Shown here: in pieces, positions 7,806 to 12,267 of the stretch | How the letters are laid out: each line of letters opens with the position of its first letter | Numbering within the stretch: position 1 is the first letter of the stretch | Source: Rhodanobacteraceae bacterium UBA703 | Lineage (GTDB): Bacteria; Pseudomonadota; Gammaproteobacteria; Xanthomonadales; Rhodanobacteraceae | Length of the DNA stretch: 12,267 bases | NCBI GenBank assembly: GCA_002297645.1 | Contig: DBMH01000358.1 | Coordinates: forward strand, 1-12,267 | Reading direction: 5' to 3' | Position numbers and translations under genes: made by a program | Notes under the pieces: generated by a model | Told to the model about the DNA's origin: nothing | The model's database searches: none | What the model saw: only the letters and a program-made list of their open reading frames with translations

Positions 7806-8110
7806 GGGATGCATTCCTTTGGCTGACCGTCGAAGCCATTTCTGAAAATCACGTCGACGCTTCGGCGCGGTTGGGTCGCCTGGAAGCCGGACGTCAAGGT
7901 ATAGGTGCCGTTCGAGGCGAAACCCGCTGCGTGCTCACCGATCGTCGAGGTGAGCGTGAAGCAGGTGTTTGCGACCCTCCCGCCGCCGCCGGCGACCGTT
8001 GGATTGCCGATGCGGAAGGCCGCGTTCGATGCGGCGCCATACAGTGCGGTGGCGATAGCCACCGCGAGCGCGCCCGTCAGGCGCGCTCGCAGATCTCCCC
8101 GTCGTTTCAT
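7802..8110 (-). CDS. Small exported protein coupled to the collagen-like gene
   Basis: 102 residues. Residues 1-30 are a signal peptide: basic MKRRGDLRAR, a hydrophobic core LTGALAVAIATALYG, and a likely cleavage after AASNA. The mature part has a GGGG stretch (41-44) and TIGEHAAGFASNGTYTLTSG (56-75), which resembles a short motif (TIGQ-x-DAG ... YTL-x-GGF) found in many exported proteins of unknown function. It ends with VDVIFRNGFDG (85-95) and a cysteine at 100; the only other cysteine, C50, could pair with it. I recall IF-x-(D/N)GF(E/D) motifs near the C-terminus of many secreted Xanthomonadales proteins, role unknown. Start ATG 8110 is chosen because AAGGGG lies eight bases upstream and the signal peptide begins there; a longer open frame (to 8173) lacks both. 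Its TGA overlaps the ATG of the collagen-like gene. It may be a partner or chaperone for that protein (inference). Confidence 0.7.
   Translation of the reverse strand: MKRRGDLRARLTGALAVAIATALYGAASNAAFRIGNPTVAGGGGRVANTCFTLTSTIGEHAAGFASNGTYTLTSGFQATQPRRSVDVIFRNGFDGQPKECIP
7815..7820 (-). promoter_or_regulatory. Ribosome binding site AAAGGA of the collagen-like gene
   Basis: AAAGGA lies inside the end of the upstream small gene, nine bases before ATG 7805. It abuts the alternative ATG 7814, which is too close to be used, so it decides the start. Confidence 0.65.
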
Positions 8111-8210
8111 TCCCTTGACCCCTTGGTTTGAATCTCCCCGCCGGTTCTGCGGTGCCGAGGATCCCGGCGGCACGGCAGGCGCTGAACGCTAGGTGATGCA
8201 CTTGGGCGCC

Positions 8211-8233
8211 TAAAGGAAACGGAAAATCCTTTA
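8211..8233. repeat. 7-bp inverted repeat TAAAGGA/TCCTTTA in the collagen-operon leader
   Basis: TAAAGGA (8211-8217) and TCCTTTA (8227-8233) are perfect reverse complements around a 9-base spacer. It lies about 100 bases upstream of the small exported protein's start and may be an operator half-site pair or leader hairpin. Confidence 0.5.
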
Positions 8234-8257
8234 ATGAATTTGTGATGTACTTGGCTA

Positions 8258-8283
8258 TTATGGAATATTCATATATTCCATAA
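8258..8283. promoter_or_regulatory. Perfect 10-bp inverted repeat, candidate operator
   Basis: Arms TTATGGAATA (8258-8267) and TATTCCATAA (8274-8283) flank a 6-base spacer TTCATA. Dyad symmetry, AT-richness and position about 150 bases upstream of the small exported gene fit a binding site for a dimeric regulator. The half-site is not one I recognise. Confidence 0.55.
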
Positions 8284-8533
8284 GTGACTTTATGAAGAAA
8301 CGCGCACTTCACTTTTCATGCGCTATGCCGGGCGTCCAATTGCCGTGAATGGTCGGTGATGATGGGTGAGGCATGGCTGGATTACGGAGCAATCAGGCAT
8401 TCAATGGGGGCATGAATCACGGCGTTGCAGAGTATCGGTTGTCGTGATTCCCATGAGCGTGCGGGCATTGGCTGTCCAATAGCCGGAGGCCGATCATTTT
8501 CACGCTCCCGGGCGCTCCAGAGGAAATCGACGT

Positions 8534-8550
8534 GGGTCCCCAGAGGACCC
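8534..8550. repeat. Hairpin GGGTCC/GGACCC
   Basis: GGGTCC (8534-8539) and GGACCC (8545-8550) flank a 5-base loop CCAGA. It abuts a second, stronger hairpin. Confidence 0.55.
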
Positions 8551-8573
8551 CGCCCTTCGACTATCGAAGGGCG
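8551..8573. repeat. Perfect 10-bp hairpin with 3-base loop
   Basis: CGCCCTTCGA (8551-8560) and TCGAAGGGCG (8564-8573) pair perfectly around CTA. With the adjacent hairpin it makes a tandem stem-loop pair. It lies downstream of bioA and the doubtful small ORF on the minus strand and could be their 3' end structure, but no T-run follows on either strand. Confidence 0.6.
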
Positions 8574-8677
8574 CTTCGTTGGGATGGCAGAGGTATTCGA
8601 GGGACGATCGCGATTTGCGCACGCTCTCATGTGCTCGCGTGCGAAGTGATGCTCGCCGGGTCACGCGTCGAATTTCA

Positions 8678-8920
8678 TCACCGCATGGTCGGTGACCAGG
8701 GGCCGATGCGCTCGACGTCGACGGACCGTGCCGCCCCGGGCAGGCGCGCGACGACCGAGTGCTTCACGAACGACGTCCGTTCGTCGGCGTACTCATCGCG
8801 CTGCGTCGTTCCATCGAAATACGTGCCGCTCTTCCGACGAACTTGCGCCAGCCGGGGGCGACGGCATGTGCACCCGAGCTCGCGTGCTACGCGCTCGTGT
8901 TCCTCGATGGCCCCCCGCAT
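8678..8920 (-). CDS. Doubtful small ORF downstream of bioA, possibly frameshifted
   Basis: 80 codons starting at ATG 8920, eight bases after the bioA stop. The frame has GC-rich third positions and a composition not typical of shadows (SGTYFDGTTQRDEYADERTS, then FVKHSVVARLPGAARSVDVE). I do not recognise it. It ends IGPWSPTMR, but one added base in the GGGG run at 8699-8702 would instead give an end reading PLVTDHAVMKFDA, stopping at 8661-8663; that looks more like a natural protein end. It may therefore be a real gene with a frameshift or sequencing error, a remnant, or chance. No Shine-Dalgarno sequence is visible; coupling to bioA translation would be needed. Confidence 0.35.
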   Translation of the reverse strand: MRGAIEEHERVARELGCTCRRPRLAQVRRKSGTYFDGTTQRDEYADERTSFVKHSVVARLPGAARSVDVERIGPWSPTMR

Positions 8921-8928
8921 ATCGCCGG

Positions 8929-10419
8929 TCAGGCCGAGGCGAGCTCGATGCCTTCGATCGCCACCTCGACCATGAAGTCGATCTCGTCCGGCGTGATGCA
9001 GAACGGCGGCATGAAGTAGACGACGTTGCCGAGCGGACGCAGCACGGCGCCGCGTTCGAGGCCGTGGCGGTAGACGCGCAGGCCCCGGCGTTCGGAGGCA
9101 GGGAACGGGGCGCGCGTGTGCTTGTCCTTCGCCAGCTCGACCGCCGCGATCATGCCGGTCTGGCGCACGTCGGCGACGTGCGGATGCCCGGCGAGCGGCG
9201 CCAGCCGCGACGCGAGATGCGCGGCGAGGGTGCGGTTGCGCTCGAGCACCGGCTCGTCGCGCAGAACCGACAGGGTGGCGAGCGCAGCGCGGCAGGCGAT
9301 CGGGTTGCCGGTGTAGCTGTGCGAGTGCAGGAACGCCTTGCCGGCGGAATACTCGGCGTAGAACGCCTCGTAGACGCGGCCGGTCGTCAGCACGACCGAT
9401 AGCGGCAGCGTGCCGCCGGTGAGTCCTTTCGACAGGCACAGGAAGTCCGGCGCGATGCCGCCCTGCTCGCAGGCGAACAAGGTGCCGGTGCGACCGAAGC
9501 CGACCGCGATCTCGTCGGCGATCAGGTGCACGTCGAACTCGTCGCAGAGCGCGCGCAGGCCGGTCAGGTACGACGCGTCGTGCATGCGCATGCCGCCGGC
9601 GCACTGCACGAGCGGTTCGAGGATGACGGCGCAGACTTCGTGCGCATGCCGTTCGAGCAGCGCGCGCAGCTGGCCGAGCCGGCGGCGCGCGCAGTCGGCG
9701 GCGCTCTCTCCGGGCTCGGATTCGTAGGCATCGGGCGAGGGCGCGAAGATCGGCTCCATCAGCAGCGGCGCGTAGGTCGTGCGGTACAGCGGCACGTCGG
9801 TGACCGACAGCGCGCCGAGCGTTTCGCCGTGATAGCCGCCGGTCAGCGCGACGAAGCGCGTGCGTGTGCCGTGGCCGAGGTTGCGCCAGTAGTGGAACGA
9901 CAGCTTCAGCGCGACCTCGATCGCGGACGAGCCGTTGTCGGCATAGAACACGCGCGTCAGGGCGCGAACGTCGTGTCCCGGCGAAGGGGTGTCGGCGCCG
10001 TGCCCGCGCAGGCGGGCATCCCTGTCGCTTTCGGAGGCGTCCGGGCGATGGATTCCCGCGTTCGCGGGAGCGACGTCGTTCGGCGGCGGATGGCGGGCGG
10101 GCTTCGGCGCGATGCGCACCAGTTCCTCGGCCAGCTCGATCGCCGGCTCGTGCGTGAAGCCGGCGAGCATGACGTGGTCGAGGCGGTCGAGCTGGTCCTT
10201 CAGCGCGTCGACGATGCGCGGATGGCGGTGGCCGAGCAGGCAGGTCCACCAGGAGCTCACGGCGTCGAGATAGCGCCTGCCGTCGTGGCCGTGCAGCCAG
10301 GCGCCCTCGGCGCGGGCGATCGGCAGCATCGGCAGGACGGTGTGGTCGTGCATCTGCGTGCACGGGTGCCACACGACGGCGAGGTCGCGTGCGGCGAGGT
10401 CGGCGGAGAGAGAAGGCAT
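8929..10419 (-). CDS. bioA: Adenosylmethionine-8-amino-7-oxononanoate aminotransferase with in-frame insertion
   Basis: 496 residues. BioA converts 7-keto-8-aminopelargonate to 7,8-diaminopelargonate in biotin synthesis, using S-adenosylmethionine as amino donor and PLP as cofactor. Seen motifs: WHPCTQM (17-23), SSWWTCLLGHRHP (55-67), GFTHEPAIELAEELV (87-101), YADNGSSAIEVALKLSFHYW (159-178), GGYHGET (194-200), the PLP-aspartate motif LIADEIAVGFGRTG (299-312), SKGLTGG with the Schiff-base lysine K331, and SYTGNP (368-373). The family is usually about 420-450 residues. The excess is residues about 109-150, between IAPKPA and VRALTRVFYADNG, encoded by a repeat element (see 9970-10095). All catalytic motifs are intact, so the enzyme may still work. 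Start ATG 10419 precedes the conserved N-terminus; the frame upstream is shadow. It is divergent from gspG with a 46-base gap. Confidence 0.95.
   Translation of the reverse strand: MPSLSADLAARDLAVVWHPCTQMHDHTVLPMLPIARAEGAWLHGHDGRRYLDAVSSWWTCLLGHRHPRIVDALKDQLDRLDHVMLAGFTHEPAIELAEELVRIAPKPARHPPPNDVAPANAGIHRPDASESDRDARLRGHGADTPSPGHDVRALTRVFYADNGSSAIEVALKLSFHYWRNLGHGTRTRFVALTGGYHGETLGALSVTDVPLYRTTYAPLLMEPIFAPSPDAYESEPGESAADCARRRLGQLRALLERHAHEVCAVILEPLVQCAGGMRMHDASYLTGLRALCDEFDVHLIADEIAVGFGRTGTLFACEQGGIAPDFLCLSKGLTGGTLPLSVVLTTGRVYEAFYAEYSAGKAFLHSHSYTGNPIACRAALATLSVLRDEPVLERNRTLAAHLASRLAPLAGHPHVADVRQTGMIAAVELAKDKHTRAPFPASERRGLRVYRHGLERGAVLRPLGNVVYFMPPFCITPDEIDFMVEVAIEGIELASA
9970..10095. repeat. 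REP-like two-hairpin palindromic element inserted in bioA
   Basis: The segment contains two GC-rich hairpins: TGCCCGC/GCGGGCA (10001-10007 and 10012-10018, loop GCAG) and TCCCGCG/CGCGGGA (10054-10060 and 10063-10069, loop TT), about 35 bases apart. Read on the minus strand it follows the pattern of an element I know from Xanthomonadales intergenic regions: a CCCGCGAACGCGGGAATCCA-like arm, a spacer, then a GATGCCCGCCTGCGCGGGCA-like arm. It encodes about 42 residues of BioA, including PANAGIH and RDARLRGHG, which are typical translations of such repeats. Its length, about 126 bp, is a multiple of three, so the frame is kept. Exact ends are estimated from where the BioA similarity breaks off. 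Confidence 0.75.
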
Positions 10420-10465
10420 GGCCCTGATATGATCCGGGCCCTTGCCTCCGTCGCACAAGCTCGCC
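10420..10465. promoter_or_regulatory. Short divergent region between bioA and gspG
   Basis: Only 46 bases separate the two ATGs, so their promoters must overlap each other or the coding ends. TATGAT at 10428-10433 on the plus strand matches five of six bases of a -10 box and would place transcription start about 25 bases before gspG; its -35 would fall inside the bioA start and no good match is seen there. No clear ribosome site precedes either gene. Confidence 0.35.
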
Positions 10466-10948
10466 ATGCGCCGCTTCCCCGTTTCCCGCTTTCCGTCTTC
10501 CGTGTTTCGCGGCTCCGCTGCCACGCCGGCTTCGCGCGGAGCGCGCGGATTCACGCTGATCGAGATCCTGGTCGTGGTGGTGATCCTCGGCATCCTGGCC
10601 GCGATCGTGGTGCCGCGCGTGATGGAGCGACCGGGCGAGGCGCGCGTGGCACGCGCGAAGCAGGACATCGCCGGCATCGTGACGGCGCTGAACCTCTACA
10701 AGCTGGACAACTTCAACTATCCGAGCAGCGAGCAGGGTCTCGACGCGCTGGTCGCGAAACCGTCGGGCCAGCCCGAGGCAGCGGCCTGGAAAGGTCCCTA
10801 CCTCGACCGCGTGCCGAAGGATCCGTGGAACCGCCCGTACCAGTACCAGCGGCCCGGGCAGCACGGCGAGATCGACGTCTACAGCTTCGGCGCGGACGGC
10901 CGCCCCGGCGGCGAGGGCGAGGCCGCCGATGTCGGTAACTGGGAGTGA
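10466..10948 (+). CDS. gspG: Type II secretion system major pseudopilin GspG
   Basis: 160 residues from ATG 10466. GspG is the main subunit of the T2SS pseudopilus, which assembles in the inner membrane and pushes substrates through the GspD secretin. The prepilin peptidase site is RGARG|FTLIEILVVVVILGILAA with E+5; the membrane helix follows. The C-terminal domain shows the family's conserved features: YPSSEQGLDALV, WKGPYLDRVPKDPWNRPYQY and IDVYSFGADGRPGGEGEAADVGNW, the last being the calcium-binding region. The leader is 28 residues, long for a prepilin. An in-frame GTG at 10502 would give a 16-residue leader; neither start has a clear ribosome site. The DNA for residues 2-13 is a TTCCC-rich repeat typical of noncoding sequence, which slightly favours the later start. 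First visible gene of the gspGHIJ cluster; gspE and gspF are not upstream. Confidence 0.96.
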   Translation: MRRFPVSRFPSSVFRGSAATPASRGARGFTLIEILVVVVILGILAAIVVPRVMERPGEARVARAKQDIAGIVTALNLYKLDNFNYPSSEQGLDALVAKPSGQPEAAAWKGPYLDRVPKDPWNRPYQYQRPGQHGEIDVYSFGADGRPGGEGEAADVGNWE

Positions 10949-11078
10949 GGCCGGAACCGGCGCAGCGGAGGCAGGGCGCCGCAGCGAGCGCTGCGGCGGA
11001 TCCGCAGCGAGCCGGGCCGGTGTCGTAGCGGAGCGGTTTCTTCCGCGCGAATCGCCTCTTCCGCCCCTCGCTTCGAGC
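10949..11078 (+). other. gspG-gspH spacer with strong hairpin
   Basis: 130 bases between gspG and the preferred gspH start. It contains the palindrome GCCGG-AA-CCGGC (10950-10961) and a perfect 10-bp hairpin with arms CGCCGCAGCG (10977-10986) and CGCTGCGGCG (10989-10998) around AG. The gspH frame is open through the spacer back to an ATG at 10929. A stem inside an operon could attenuate or stabilise the abundant gspG message relative to the minor pseudopilins (inference). Confidence 0.5.
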
Positions 11079-11582
11079 GTGGATCCGCGTGCTTCCCGTG
11101 GATTCACCCTGATCGAGATCCTCGTCGTCCTCGTGATCGTCGCCGTAGTCGCGGTCGCGTTGACGCTGTCCATTTCCGGCAATGCCGAGCGACGTCTCGC
11201 CGACGAGGCCGGGCGTTTCCGCGCGCTGGCCGAGCAGGCCTGCCACACGGCCGAACTGACCGGACGCGAGATCGGAACCGTCCTCGACGCCGGCGGCTAT
11301 CGCTTCCAGCGGCTCGACGGCGCGCAGTGGCGCGAGTTCGGCGATGGCGAGTTCCGGCCGCGCCAGTGGCCGCAGGCCTTGCGCCTCGAACTGGCGCGCA
11401 ACGGACGGCCGCTGCAACTGGCGACCGCCGAACGGTCCGCACCGCAACTGGTCTGCTTCTCGTCCGGGGAGTTGACGCCGTTCTCGCTGACCCTCGCGCT
11501 CGGAGACGCGCCACTGCGGTACCGCATTTCCGGTCGCGAGGACGGTGGAATCGCCAGCGAACGCCTGGACGCGCCGCGATGA
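11079..11582 (+). CDS. gspH: Type II secretion system minor pseudopilin GspH
   Basis: 167 residues from GTG 11079. GspH is a minor pseudopilin that, with GspI, J and K, caps the pseudopilus tip. The prepilin site is DPRASRG|FTLIEILVVLVIVAVVAVALT, giving a usual 8-residue leader. The mature part has the GspH layout: RRLADEAGRFRALAEQACHTAELTGREIGTV, then GYRFQRLDGAQWREF and the C-terminal beta-rich end. An ATG at 10929 in the same frame would give a 58-residue leader of arginine/alanine-rich spacer sequence and overlap gspG, so the GTG is preferred although its ribosome site is weak. Its TGA overlaps the gspI ATG (ATGA), so the two are translationally coupled. Confidence 0.9.
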   Translation: MDPRASRGFTLIEILVVLVIVAVVAVALTLSISGNAERRLADEAGRFRALAEQACHTAELTGREIGTVLDAGGYRFQRLDGAQWREFGDGEFRPRQWPQALRLELARNGRPLQLATAERSAPQLVCFSSGELTPFSLTLALGDAPLRYRISGREDGGIASERLDAPR

Positions 11583-11947
11583 GCCGCCGGCGCGGCTTCA
11601 CCCTGATCGAGGTACTGATCGCGCTCGCCGTGGTCGCGCTGGCCCTGCTCGCGCTCACGCGTGCGGCCGCCTTGCAGGTGCGGAGTTTCGACGGATTGCG
11701 CGAACGCACGCTGGCGGGCTGGGTCGCCGCGAACGCGCTGGAAGAAACGCGCCTCGCCGGCGGTTTTCCGCCGACCGGCCGCAGCGAAGGGCACGCACGT
11801 CTCGGCGATCGCGACTGGCGCTGGACGCGCGAGGTGAAGGCGACGTCCGATGCCGGCATCCGGCGCATCGACATCCGCGTGTTCGTCGGCGAGGAAGACG
11901 AACCCTCGGCGACGCTGAGCGGTTTCGCCGGACAGGTGCTGCAATGA
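11579..11947 (+). CDS. gspI: Type II secretion system minor pseudopilin GspI
   Basis: 122 residues. Leader MSRRRG is six residues, with cleavage before FTLIEVLIALAVVALALLAL. The region WVAANALEETRLAGGFPPTG, followed by GDRDWRWTREV and a C-terminal IDIRVFVGEEDEPSATLSGF, is the usual GspI layout and length. GspI forms the core of the tip complex with GspJ and GspK. Start ATG 11579 overlaps the gspH stop, and its own stop overlaps the ATG of gspJ. Confidence 0.95.
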   Translation: MSRRRGFTLIEVLIALAVVALALLALTRAAALQVRSFDGLRERTLAGWVAANALEETRLAGGFPPTGRSEGHARLGDRDWRWTREVKATSDAGIRRIDIRVFVGEEDEPSATLSGFAGQVLQ

Positions 11948-12267
11948 GGCGGGGATCCGGAAGCCGGATATTCGGAAAGACGGAAAGGTGGCCCACGCGC
12001 GGTGGACCATGCCCTCGTCCCCCCCGTTGCCAGGCCTTCTCCCTCGTCGAGCTGCTGGTCGCGATGGCGGTATTCGCCGCGCTCGCCGCGGCGGCCTATG
12101 GCGGACTCGCGCAGATCGCGCGTACGCGCGCCGCGCTGGCCGAGCAGCAGGACCGCTTCGCCGCGGTGACGCGCGCGGTCGCCGCGCTGGAGCGCGATCT
12201 GCGTCAGGCCGTGTCGCGGCCGGTGCTCGGCAACAGCGGCCGCGAGCCGCTGCCGGCGCTGGCCGGG
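11944..12267 (+). CDS. gspJ: Type II secretion system minor pseudopilin GspJ (partial)
   Basis: 108 codons to the right edge. From residue 33 on the sequence FSLVELLVAMAVFAALAAAAYGGL and then RFAAVTRAVAALERDLRQAVSRPV is that of GspJ, partner of GspI at the pseudopilus tip. Two odd points. The residue before the cleavage site is alanine (CQA|FSLVE) where prepilins nearly always have glycine. The leader is 32 residues, of which the first half comes from a GGAAAG-rich repeat. ATG 11944 is the only in-frame start seen and overlaps the gspI stop (ATGA). A second ATG at 12009 is one base out of frame: a C7 run follows it, and with six Cs it would yield a short leader MPSSPRCQA. A sequencing error or a slippage site there is possible. 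Confidence 0.9.
   Translation, partial: MRRGSGSRIFGKTERWPTRGGPCPRPPRCQAFSLVELLVAMAVFAALAAAAYGGLAQIARTRAALAEQQDRFAAVTRAVAALERDLRQAVSRPVLGNSGREPLPALAG

Larger units (their letters stand above)
8111..8677. other. Gene-free region upstream of the collagen operon, including an AT-rich island
   Basis: About 570 bases without a convincing gene. Bases 8211-8320 are strikingly AT-rich compared with the rest of the window and contain two perfect inverted repeats, listed separately; this is the likely promoter and control region for the minus-strand operon. No clear -35/-10 pair could be fixed; CATAAT on the minus strand overlapping the larger palindrome is one possible -10. The part from 8534 to 8573 holds two adjacent hairpins. 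An 82-codon frame on the minus strand (8382-8630) has no ribosome site and shadow-like composition. Confidence 0.5.

Noticed and set aside
5658..7826. A 722-codon open frame on the plus strand antisense to the collagen-like gene, and a 475-codon minus-strand frame inside it
   Set aside because: Both are produced by the 9-bp periodicity of Gly-X-Y coding DNA; their translations are monotone Arg/Ala/Gly/Thr repeats with no start signals or domains.
8382..8630. 82-codon minus-strand frame in the gene-free region
   Set aside because: No ribosome site, arginine/proline/serine-rich shadow composition, and it runs through the two hairpins.
8678..11248. 856-codon minus-strand frame spanning bioA and gspG
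   Set aside because: It is out of frame with bioA and antisense to gspG; long open shadows are expected in GC-rich DNA. Only its last 80 codons, beyond bioA, were kept as a doubtful ORF.

Overview
The window is a GC-rich stretch (mostly G or C at third codon positions) that looks like a chromosome piece from a gammaproteobacterium of the Xanthomonadales/Lysobacterales type. Grounds for this are protein character, a type II secretion (T2SS) pseudopilin cluster, bioA and rsmE genes, and a two-hairpin palindromic repeat of the kind common in that order. The exact genus cannot be read from the sequence.

Layout, left to right. (1) 1-1457, minus: a winged-helix transcription regulator fused through one membrane segment to a TPR-rich periplasmic domain (CadC/ToxR-like), cut by the left edge. 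(2) 1745-2935, plus, divergent from it: a ferredoxin/rubredoxin-reductase-like FAD/NAD(P) oxidoreductase starting at GTG. (3) 3061-3135: five tandem 15-bp repeats just after a TACAAT box, followed by a two-gene unit of a DUF2975 membrane protein (3193-3747) and a YozG-like Cro/C1 regulator (3756-3980). (4) 3991-4725, minus: rsmE, 16S rRNA m3U1498 methyltransferase, convergent with the regulator. (5) 4726-8677: an accessory-looking block holding a two-gene minus-strand operon for exported proteins, a 102-residue small protein (7802-8110) and an 872-residue collagen-like protein (5187-7805). The two genes overlap by ATGA. Hairpins lie downstream of the operon, and an AT-rich upstream region carries two perfect inverted repeats. 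(6) 8678-8920: a doubtful small ORF, perhaps frameshifted. (7) 8929-10419, minus: bioA, carrying about 42 extra residues encoded by an in-frame REP-like repeat. (8) 10466-12267, plus, divergent from bioA: gspG, gspH, gspI and the start of gspJ.

How they work together. The four pseudopilins are parts of the periplasmic pseudopilus of a T2SS. GspH/GspI and GspI/GspJ are translationally coupled by ATGA overlaps. The collagen-like protein and its small partner both have signal peptides and are presumably surface or secreted proteins; whether they use this T2SS is unknown. The DUF2975/HTH pair is a compact membrane-protein plus regulator module, and the 15-bp repeats in front of it are candidate binding sites for its own regulator. 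bioA and rsmE are on the same strand with the collagen operon between them, which suggests that operon is an insertion.

Most interesting points: the repeat-invaded bioA reading frame, the collagen operon with its 63-bp tandem repeats and palindromic leader, the 15-bp iterons before the DUF2975/HTH pair, and the unusual gspJ leader (Ala instead of Gly at the cleavage site, with a C7 tract separating it from an out-of-frame ATG).
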